Part shown: in pieces, positions 5,315 to 10,397 of the stretch
Layout of the letters: every line of letters starts with the position of its first letter
Numbering within the stretch: position 1 is the stretch's first letter
Assembly (NCBI GenBank): GCA_947175805.1
Contig: CAMWOF010000059.1
Location: forward strand, 1 to 10,397
From: an uncultured Clostridiaceae bacterium
Lineage (GTDB): Bacteria > Bacillota > Clostridia > Lachnospirales > Lachnospiraceae
DNA length: 10,397 bases
Direction: 5' to 3'
The notes under the pieces: generated by a model
Told to the model about the DNA's origin: nothing
The model's input: the letters and a program-made list of their open reading frames with translations, nothing else
The model's database searches: none
Made by a program: the position numbers and the translations under genes

Positions 5315-6010
5315 TCACTCCGCCCCCTTAAACAATGTGTACTGCCTCTTTACTTCCGGATACCTTGACTTCGGCACGGATATCTCCTTCCCCGTGGTCA
5401 GGCTCATGACGTAGCTGCTGATCCTCTCGATGTACTTCATGTTAATGAGAAAACTCTGATGTATCCGCACAAATCCCATCCCCTTCAAGTCCTCCTCCAG
5501 CTCATCCATCTTTTTGTAAATACTGAATGTCTGTTCTTTCGTATAGAACACATTCTTGTGTTTACTCGTCTCGATATAGATGATGTCGTCCGCCTTAAGC
5601 CGTATATTCCCTTCCACAAAGCCGAACTCTACCACCCGCTCCTCCTGCCGGATTTCCCACAGGATGTCATCCATGCACTCCTGCAGTGTCTGTTCCAGGT
5701 CATCCTTTAAGAGGAAACGGCTCGCCTTTACCTTGTACCCATCCAGCGCATAGTTCACATAGGCCGTGACCAGCACGATATGCACCTTCGGGCATTCCGC
5801 CTTTATCTGCCTTGCCGCATCCAGGCCGTCCATGCCGTCCATGTTGATGTCAAGGAAAACGATGCCGCATTCCCGTATATAATCCATATCCCCGCACAGG
5901 CTCTTCCCAGAGCCGTATTCCCTTATCTCAAAATCCTGTCCGTATGCTTCCAGCAGCGCCTTAAGCGCGCCGCGGTCATCCTCCCTGTCATCGCAGATTG
6001 CTATCTTCAT
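5315..6010 (-). CDS. LytTR-family response regulator, 231 aa (AgrA-like)
   Basis: Two-domain regulator. The receiver domain (1-120) has the acidic pair Asp7-Asp8, phospho-acceptor Asp54 in VFLDINMDGMDG, Thr82 and Lys102. The LytTR DNA-binding domain (about 130-228) contains IRLKADDIIYIETSKHKNVF, the FVRIHQSFLINMKYI segment and the C-terminal VPKSRYPEVKRQY. ATG at 6010 is chosen because AAGGAGG lies about 8 nt upstream and the protein then begins exactly at the receiver's MKIAICDD; a longer open frame upstream runs through the promoter. It forms an operon with the downstream kinase. Tandem boxes in its own promoter suggest autoregulation, and the same boxes precede the four-gene array. It probably activates both when phosphorylated; this is inferred from geometry, not shown. 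Confidence 0.94.
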   Translation of the reverse strand: MKIAICDDREDDRGALKALLEAYGQDFEIREYGSGKSLCGDMDYIRECGIVFLDINMDGMDGLDAARQIKAECPKVHIVLVTAYVNYALDGYKVKASRFLLKDDLEQTLQECMDDILWEIRQEERVVEFGFVEGNIRLKADDIIYIETSKHKNVFYTKEQTFSIYKKMDELEEDLKGMGFVRIHQSFLINMKYIERISSYVMSLTTGKEISVPKSRYPEVKRQYTLFKGAE

Positions 6011-6030
6011 TGCATCGACCTCCTTCATAC

Positions 6031-6060
6031 ATAATATCGGATTTTGGGATATCCCATCAA
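6031..6060 (-). promoter_or_regulatory. Candidate promoter of the regulator-kinase operon
   Basis: On the minus strand TTGATG (6060-6055) and TATTAT (6036-6031) are 18 bp apart. The -35 starts 6 bp after the inner LytTR box. Transcription would begin close to the ribosome site, giving a leader of only about 15 nt. Confidence 0.55.
6045..6056. promoter_or_regulatory. 12-bp palindrome inside the regulator promoter
   Basis: TGGGATATCCCA is a perfect palindrome that fills most of the spacer between the -35 and -10 of the regulator promoter and touches the -35. It could be an operator for an unknown repressor, but such a short palindrome can also arise by chance. Confidence 0.3.
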
Positions 6061-6066
6061 ATCCCA

Positions 6067-6106
6067 TTGCACGAAACTCCCATAAATTGCACCAAACGAC
6101 TATAAA
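6067..6106 (-). promoter_or_regulatory. Tandem LytTR-type operator boxes upstream of the response regulator
   Basis: Two abutting 20-bp repeats on the minus strand: TTTATAGTCGTTTGGTGCAA (6106-6087) and TTTATGGGAGTTTCGTGCAA (6086-6067). They match the pair at 3975-4014 at most positions, with TTTAT.G and TT.GTGCAA constant in all four. The inner box is the most divergent at its centre (GGAG for GTCR), which may lower affinity. Their position just upstream of a -35 fits activation by the LytTR regulator encoded next door. Confidence 0.72.
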
Positions 6107-6178
6107 GGCGTGTCTGCATATTACCTCTAAGTTCCCCACATTCCAAGTAATTTCCGGCCTTCCTATGGAAATAGCAGA

Positions 6179-6211
6179 CCGCCGCATATGGTGGTGAGCC
6201 ATCTGCGGCGG
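6179..6211 (-). terminator. Strong hairpin after the AraC-EamA-GNAT-DUF2000 operon
   Basis: CCGCCGCA pairs with TGCGGCGG (8 bp), extended after one mismatch by ATGG/CCAT. It lies 16 bp beyond the DUF2000 stop and before the LytTR boxes, which is where a terminator is expected. On the minus strand the tail is only weakly U-rich (TCTGCTATTT); on the plus strand the tail CTTGCTTTTTA is better. It may act in both directions or be only a stabilising 3' hairpin. Confidence 0.55.
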
Positions 6212-6227
6212 CCTTGCTTTTTATACA

Positions 6228-6650
6228 CTATCTCAACAATGCCATACTCCCTGTTAATTTGTTGACCTTCTTTTTTGCACCACAGATGGCGATCCCAAAA
6301 TAATTCAGTTCCGCTTCTGAAACATCCTTCATTTTTTCTATAAACTCATCATAGGTCTTGCAGCCCTGTGCCAGATCGGAGAAATCAACCACCGTCAGTT
6401 CTGAAAATTCCGGCTCATACAGCTTCTCACGAATGGCTTTGATCACATCCACATTACCTTTTAAGATTGGCACCGGAAATTCAATAATCCCCAAATGCCC
6501 GTTGCCTGTCTTGTCATACACATCTGCACCTACAACTTCCGGCATCTGCTTTCCAAGCGTAATGCCCATGATAGCCGCCGTGTTTGCAATTATGCCAAGC
6601 GGCAGGTTCTCGTCAATCACCATGACACATTTCTCATTCTGTAAATCCAT
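6228..6650 (-). CDS. DUF2000 family protein, 140 aa
   Basis: Small soluble protein recognised by CVMVIDENLPLGIIANTAAIMGITLGK (residues 8-34), the typical N-terminus of DUF2000, followed by GHLGIIEFPVPILKG (51-65), which is also a family hallmark. The biochemical function of DUF2000 is not established; a fold related to peptidyl-tRNA hydrolase 2 has been proposed, as I recall it. ATG at 6650 is chosen from AGGAGG 9 nt upstream; the open frame to 6776 is only overlap with the preceding gene. The start lies 17 nt inside the end of the GNAT-like gene, so the two are translationally coupled. It is the last gene of a four-gene operon led by an AraC regulator and ends just before a strong hairpin. 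Confidence 0.9.
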   Translation of the reverse strand: MDLQNEKCVMVIDENLPLGIIANTAAIMGITLGKQMPEVVGADVYDKTGNGHLGIIEFPVPILKGNVDVIKAIREKLYEPEFSELTVVDFSDLAQGCKTYDEFIEKMKDVSEAELNYFGIAICGAKKKVNKLTGSMALLR

Positions 6651-7281
6651 TTTCCATATCCTCCTTTTGATAGCAGCGGTACAGATAGGCTCTGTGAAAG
6701 CCTGCCCGCCCATATTGTTCCGGCAGTTCTTCCTTTCCCGGAATATCTGCCAGTATCCTTGTAACTCCATTATCAACTGAAAACCGCAGGATATTTTCTA
6801 TGCCCTCACATGGCAGATTCCCGTCCGGCAGGAATAAAAGTTCCTGCCGCTTTATGCCAATAACCGTGTCCGCATCTGCCATGACATACTCTGCATTTTC
6901 CTTTCCCGTCCCATTTTTAAGGAACACACTGTCCTGTGATTTTCTTAGAGCGTACAAATTTCCGGCATCTTCTGTAAGGTTCCATTCACCTACCACACCG
7001 CATTCTTTTAGCACATATCCATTGTCTGTAAGTATGGAACTCAGGTGGTAATTGGTATGTTCCACAATACGGAACACACAGGCCAGCCCGCTCCGTCGGC
7101 TGATTTCCTCGCATTTCCGTATATTGTCCGGGATATTCCCCTGTGAATACTTATAATACAGAGGGTAGACCAAAAGACAGCCTCCCATTTTTTTCAGTAT
7201 CCATCCCTGGCAGATCTGTGTTTCTCTGTCCTGAAACAAGCTGATGATCTGCTCCTCACACCTTTGCGCGGGTTCATTCAT
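6634..7281 (-). CDS. GNAT-like N-acetyltransferase family protein, 215 aa
   Basis: Residues 35-75 (CLLVYPLYYKYSQGNIPDNIRKCEEISRR and LACVFRIVEHTN) and 80-100 (LSSILTDNGYVLKECGVVGEW) resemble the N-terminal half of two-part GNAT proteins. The C-terminal part, ENILRFSVDNGVTRILADIPGKEELPEQYGRAGFHRAYLYRCYQK (162-206), has the GF..AY.YR ending common in GNAT enzymes. The usual R/Q-x-x-G-x-G/A acetyl-CoA loop is poorly kept (LPCEGIENIL), so activity is uncertain. ATG at 7281 has GGAG about 10 nt upstream; a longer frame to 7347 lies within the exporter gene. The gene overlaps the exporter by 8 nt and the DUF2000 gene by 17 nt. It may modify a compound that the exporter handles; this is inferred from context alone. 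Confidence 0.72.
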   Translation of the reverse strand: MNEPAQRCEEQIISLFQDRETQICQGWILKKMGGCLLVYPLYYKYSQGNIPDNIRKCEEISRRSGLACVFRIVEHTNYHLSSILTDNGYVLKECGVVGEWNLTEDAGNLYALRKSQDSVFLKNGTGKENAEYVMADADTVIGIKRQELLFLPDGNLPCEGIENILRFSVDNGVTRILADIPGKEELPEQYGRAGFHRAYLYRCYQKEDMENGFTE

Positions 7282-8173
7282 TTTTCCGGCTCTCCTTTCC
7301 GCTGTATTCAGAAAGGAAAAGCCCTGCGACTGCCATAACCGTCCCAACGGCAGAAATCCATGTCACCGGCTCTTTCAGCACCAGAACGGATGTCACCACT
7401 GTTATGACGGGAACCATGTAAATATAAACGCTGGTCTTCACTGCACCAAGCGCCTTCACCGCAAGGTTCCATGTGACGAAACAGAGTGCGGACGCCCCCA
7501 ATCCAAGATACAGGATATTAAGCAGATGCGTCATATCAGCAAATCGCTCCATCCCGATTCTAAAATCAAATAGAAATAGTGCCGGAACCATGAAAAGTAT
7601 GCCGTAGAAAAATGTTCTGCGTGTGGTAAGGATGACCGGATACCCGAAGCTGCTGATCCTCCTTGTCAGTATGGAATAACACGCCCATACAAAAGCCGCC
7701 AGGACTGCCAGCAGGTCACCCACAGGGTTCAGCTCCAGTTCAGAGCCATTGAAGCTGATCAGCGCAACACCTGCCATTGCCACCACAAAACCGATGAAGA
7801 AGTTTGCCCGCAGCTTCCCTTCCGATTTCAGGAATAGCCGCGACAGTATCGCTGTGAAAAACGGAGCAACCGATATGATAACACCCACATTGGAAGCCAT
7901 CGTGTATGTAAGGGCGATATTCTCCAGCAGATAATACAGGCATATCCCGCACAGCCCCGCCAGTACGAATGTCGCCTCCTGCCTGCGGCTCACAGCTTTC
8001 AGCCGATGTGGGCAGACCAGAAACAATGCCACAAAACCCATGACAAAGCGGAAGAACAGGATTTCAACGGGTCTGAAATCCGTAAGCAGGACTTTGGTGG
8101 ATATGAATGTTGTTCCCCAAATGATGATGGTGAACAGCGCCGCCAGATGCCCGGCTGACTTCCTATTTCCCAT
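7274..8173 (-). CDS. EamA/DMT-superfamily transporter, 299 aa
   Basis: A ten-segment drug/metabolite transporter made of two EamA repeats, about residues 9-140 and 152-288. Family signs are LFTIIIWGTTFISTKVLL in the first segment, RPVEILFFRFVMG in the second, NIALTYTMASNVGVIISVAPFFTAIL in the fourth and fifth, and ALGAVKTSVYIYMVPVITVVTSVLVLKEPVT near the end. Length is normal (about 300). The chosen ATG at 8173 (MGNRKSAGHL) has GGTGG 5 nt upstream and leaves a cytoplasmic start before segment 1; the extension to 8230 lies inside the AraC gene. Members export amino acids, metabolites or drugs; the substrate is unknown here. The 11-nt overlap with the AraC gene and 8-nt overlap with the GNAT-like gene indicate tight coupling. 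Confidence 0.93.
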   Translation of the reverse strand: MGNRKSAGHLAALFTIIIWGTTFISTKVLLTDFRPVEILFFRFVMGFVALFLVCPHRLKAVSRRQEATFVLAGLCGICLYYLLENIALTYTMASNVGVIISVAPFFTAILSRLFLKSEGKLRANFFIGFVVAMAGVALISFNGSELELNPVGDLLAVLAAFVWACYSILTRRISSFGYPVILTTRRTFFYGILFMVPALFLFDFRIGMERFADMTHLLNILYLGLGASALCFVTWNLAVKALGAVKTSVYIYMVPVITVVTSVLVLKEPVTWISAVGTVMAVAGLFLSEYSGKESRKNE

Positions 8174-9005
8174 GCTGTCCACCGTCCCCGTCTTTTTCTG
8201 AGAATATTTCACGGTAAGTCCCCGGTGCAAGCCCTATGAACTGATTGAAATAATTCGTAAAATGGCTCTGGTCTGAAAAGCCTGTCCTGATTGCCGCCTC
8301 CACAGGAGGAATCCCTTCCGAGAGCAGTTTTTTTGCTTCATTGATACGGATTGTCTCAAGATAACGGTACGGCGTGACTCCCTTTTCTTTTGTAAAGGCC
8401 CGCAGCAGCGTTGACTTGCTAAGCCCTGCGTGACGGCATATCTGGTCTAAATAGATGCGCTCCGTGAAATGCTCACCCATGTATTCACAGGCTCTTTCAA
8501 TCTCCTGCCTGCACTCCGGGATGCAGCTTTCAAAGGGCTGCCCGTAATTCTGGATAAGATACGAAAGCAGGAACAGCAGGGTTTCCTCCTTCTTAAATTC
8601 CCCTGTCCCTTTCATGACCATCTCATGGAGCGGCCGCAGGTGGCAGGCTGCCTCCTCATCATAAACAACATTTTCCGAGAATCCCGGAAGTTCCCGTTTC
8701 CCCGTGACTTCCTCCGCCAGATCGAGCATGATCTCCTTTGAGATGTTGACGCCCCGGTAATCAAATGTCCCTCCGTCACTCTGTACACAGGCATGGCTGT
8801 CCCCCGGATTGAAAAGTACGATGTTTCCTTCCTCTATGGCATATTCCCTGTCCCTGCAGGAAAGTACGCGCTCCCCCTTCTCCACAAATCCTATGACATA
8901 ATGTTCATGGAAATGGCTCGGAAAAGGCTGCACGATTCCCTCAAAGCGGTATGCTTCAATCCTTAATTCATCATCATATACCACTGTTCTTGTTTCTTTC
9001 TTCAT
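8163..9005 (-). CDS. AraC-family transcriptional regulator with N-terminal cupin, 280 aa
   Basis: The N-terminal ligand-binding cupin (about 10-110) has FPSHFHEHYVIGFVEKGER (HFHEH at 31-35) and EEGNIVLFNPGDSHAC. The C-terminal AraC/XylS domain (about 168-270) holds two helix-turn-helix motifs: IYLDQICRHAGLSKSTLLRAFTKEKGVTPYRYL and VEAAIRTGFSDQSHFTNYFNQFIGLAPGTYR. This layout is typical of AraC regulators that sense a small ligand and control an adjacent exporter. ATG at 9005 (MKKETRTVVYDDEL) is chosen for AAGGAGG about 7 nt upstream; the frame to 9074 adds a tail that does not fit the family. It is first in a four-gene operon with overlapping ends and probably regulates that operon in response to whatever the exporter transports. 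Confidence 0.93.
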   Translation of the reverse strand: MKKETRTVVYDDELRIEAYRFEGIVQPFPSHFHEHYVIGFVEKGERVLSCRDREYAIEEGNIVLFNPGDSHACVQSDGGTFDYRGVNISKEIMLDLAEEVTGKRELPGFSENVVYDEEAACHLRPLHEMVMKGTGEFKKEETLLFLLSYLIQNYGQPFESCIPECRQEIERACEYMGEHFTERIYLDQICRHAGLSKSTLLRAFTKEKGVTPYRYLETIRINEAKKLLSEGIPPVEAAIRTGFSDQSHFTNYFNQFIGLAPGTYREIFSEKDGDGGQHGK

Positions 9006-9420
9006 GTAGATTACCTCCTTGTCAAGAGCCATTTTACCTCTTATTTTTTCCTGCGTCTTGTAAAATATCTTCATTTTTCAGTTTTATCGGCTCTATTTCC
9101 TGTCGGTATTATCTGATAGAAAAAGATGGTTTTATGTGCATTGGGGTGTTTTGCAAGAATATTACATTTTAGAAATAAAGAATATCATGAATTGCTTGAA
9201 AATAGAAAAAGAGCCTATTACAGCCCTCTCCCTTGTCTTATCATTTTCCTATTCAGCTTTTACCGCTTTACTCATACACTATTTGGCGAAATCCTCATAC
9301 TTTTCAGCAAAAGAACCTCAGAACAGAAATCCACCCATTCCGAATGTAAAAAAATGCACCCAAGTTGATGCTGTCAAACGCAGTAAAAGCATAACAGGAA
9401 TGGGGTACTGCCGCAATAGT
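9006..9420. other. Intergenic region of about 415 bp without a convincing gene
   Basis: It lies between the DUF2971 gene and the AraC operon and should hold the terminator of the former and the promoter of the latter. I could not pick a confident -35/-10 pair for the AraC gene. The plus strand has open frames of 80 and 97 codons (9126-9368 and 9136-9429), but neither has a good ribosome site and neither reads like a known protein. The minus strand has stops in all frames. A pair of 8-bp arms (CCCATTCC at 9334-9341 and GGAATGGG at 9397-9404) brackets a possible terminator. Confidence 0.5.
9348..9371 (-). terminator. Possible intrinsic terminator of the DUF2971 gene
   Basis: On the minus strand GCATC pairs with GGTGC (one G-U pair) around a 6-nt loop, followed after one base by seven Ts. 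The stem is short (5 bp), so the call is tentative. It lies 50 bp after the DUF2971 stop codon, inside a larger inverted repeat. Confidence 0.38.
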
Positions 9421-10278
9421 TCAACGTAATGGGCAATCGGATTTGCTAATCTTACCCTTCAAAGAAGCATATCCTTTCTCTTCAACAAATGACTGTAGGC
9501 TACCAATATCCTGTGCTGATTTAGGACCTATTACAATTCCCTCAAACAAATCCTCAAAAGTTAAGCCAACTTCTGCACAGCGTTTTTCCATATCGAACTT
9601 CATAAATTTCTTTATTATTCCACGCACACATTCTGTTTCGACAGTTGCGTGTTTCGGAATATAACTCCATAAGTTTACCACCCGTATTTCTTGTTCGCTT
9701 CTGAAACTGCGATGTTTATGAGAATACCCACAAGCTATGGCATTATCTACCTGACCGTTTTCATTGCTAAATCCATTCAGCCTCCCCGTCATAAAGTAAT
9801 CAAACAGGATTTTATAGTGCTGATGCTCCTTAATATCAAAATCATAATACATATCCCCAAACAAGAGATATACTTCATAAAAGGCACACATGATGTTCTT
9901 GGTATTAAAAACAATACAAACCCCTTCAGCATTATCTGCATATCTTTCCCACTGTGCAGCATCATCTTCCAATTTTGAAAAACACATTGCATAGGGATAT
10001 TCATTATCTATGCGCTCAAATACTTTTTGAAAGAATTCATCACATAGGATCAGTTTATCCGCAGGAATGTTCTCACGTAATGCATCTCTCAACAACTCAA
10101 TAAAATATTTGACTTCCTTTCTATCATTCATTGTCGCTGTATTTCCAAGCCAAAATTGCTTATTCTTTAGAATGTTATGTAGCGCAGCTATTGATGTATA
10201 ATGATATAAACAGTTATCATATCCATGTTTCTTAATACGATTATCTATATCCTTATTTATAGAAACTATATCTTTCAT
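9421..10278 (-). CDS. DUF2971 family protein, 285 aa
   Basis: Recognised as DUF2971 from its ordered motifs: LYHYTSIAALHNILKNKQFWLGN (24-46), MNDRKE (50-55), CFSKLEDDAAQWERYADNAEGVCIVF (99-124), HKHRSFRSEQEIRVV (187-201) and GIVIGPKSA (247-255). Length is normal for the family. No signal peptide or membrane segment is seen, so it is probably cytoplasmic. The biochemical role of DUF2971 is not established; the YHYTS and SEQE motifs recall ADP-ribosyltransferase-like folds, but this is conjecture. ATG at 10278 has AAGGGG about 9 nt upstream and sits about 50 nt after a good promoter. Its codon use is more AT-rich than that of the AraC-operon genes next to it, and it is a single-gene unit, which could mean it was acquired separately. 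Confidence 0.88.
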   Translation of the reverse strand: MKDIVSINKDIDNRIKKHGYDNCLYHYTSIAALHNILKNKQFWLGNTATMNDRKEVKYFIELLRDALRENIPADKLILCDEFFQKVFERIDNEYPYAMCFSKLEDDAAQWERYADNAEGVCIVFNTKNIMCAFYEVYLLFGDMYYDFDIKEHQHYKILFDYFMTGRLNGFSNENGQVDNAIACGYSHKHRSFRSEQEIRVVNLWSYIPKHATVETECVRGIIKKFMKFDMEKRCAEVGLTFEDLFEGIVIGPKSAQDIGSLQSFVEEKGYASLKGKISKSDCPLR

Positions 10279-10333
10279 ATAAATATGCCCCTTTCTTTTC
10301 CTTGACTAAAGAGAGTAAAATACCTTAACTACT

Positions 10334-10362
10334 ATAATAACACAAACTTCCCCATTTTCCAA
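10334..10362 (-). promoter_or_regulatory. Promoter of the DUF2971 gene
   Basis: TTGGAA (10362-10357) and TATTAT (10339-10334) are 17 bp apart, with TG one base before the -10 (extended -10). This is a standard sigma-A type layout. Transcription would start near 10326, leaving a leader of about 48 nt before the ATG at 10278. Confidence 0.6.
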
Positions 10363-10397
10363 ACAAAAATACACTATTAAGCCGGAACATATAATCC

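Noticed and set aside
6011..6202. N-terminal extension of the response regulator
   Set aside because: The extension would be read through the LytTR boxes and promoter; the receiver domain begins exactly at the ATG at 6010, which has a strong ribosome site.
9136..9429. Plus-strand open frame of 97 codons in the gap before the AraC operon
   Set aside because: No Shine-Dalgarno site at its ATG, an unusual composition, overlap with the end of the DUF2971 gene, and no recognisable family.

Overview
The window looks like a chromosome segment of a Gram-positive, Clostridia-type gut anaerobe, probably Lachnospiraceae. This is inferred from the strong GGAGG-type Shine-Dalgarno (SD) sites, the AgrC/LytTR two-component pair, the DUF2000 and EamA genes, and moderate base composition. 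It is not proven by a marker gene. Every credible gene lies on the minus strand, so transcription runs from high to low coordinates.

Reading in that direction: 10278-9421 is a stand-alone DUF2971 gene with its own promoter. After a gap of about 415 bp with no convincing gene, 9005-6228 is a four-gene operon with overlapping ends: AraC-family regulator, EamA/DMT exporter, GNAT-like acetyltransferase, DUF2000 protein. A strong hairpin at 6179-6211 follows it.

Next, 6106-348 appears to be one regulatory island. A LytTR response regulator (6010-5315) and an AgrC-like GHKL histidine kinase (5312-4017) are followed by four genes of unrecognised families (3870-672), then a 4-oxalocrotonate-tautomerase-like protein (584-375) and the start of a histidine phosphatase (348-1, cut by the window edge). 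Two tandem 20-bp boxes with consensus TTTATRGTCRYTTSGTGCAA lie just upstream of the regulator gene and again just upstream of the first unknown gene. This fits an autoregulated LytTR system that drives the array.

The four unknown proteins form two paralogous pairs: 272 and 243 aa with a charged helix and a GILK C-terminus, and 178 and 193 aa with an N-terminal GIG..GYPA motif. A structured element of about 54 nt made of two adjacent hairpins occurs four times between these genes. Its stems change sequence but keep pairing (compensatory changes), while GGACTTA and GACAGAG are constant. A fifth, partial version precedes the tautomerase. Three of the four full copies and the partial one end about 30-37 nt upstream of a start codon. 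This combination of a LytTR switch, paralogous small proteins and a repeated covarying RNA element is the most unusual content of the window. The role of the proteins cannot be told from sequence alone.
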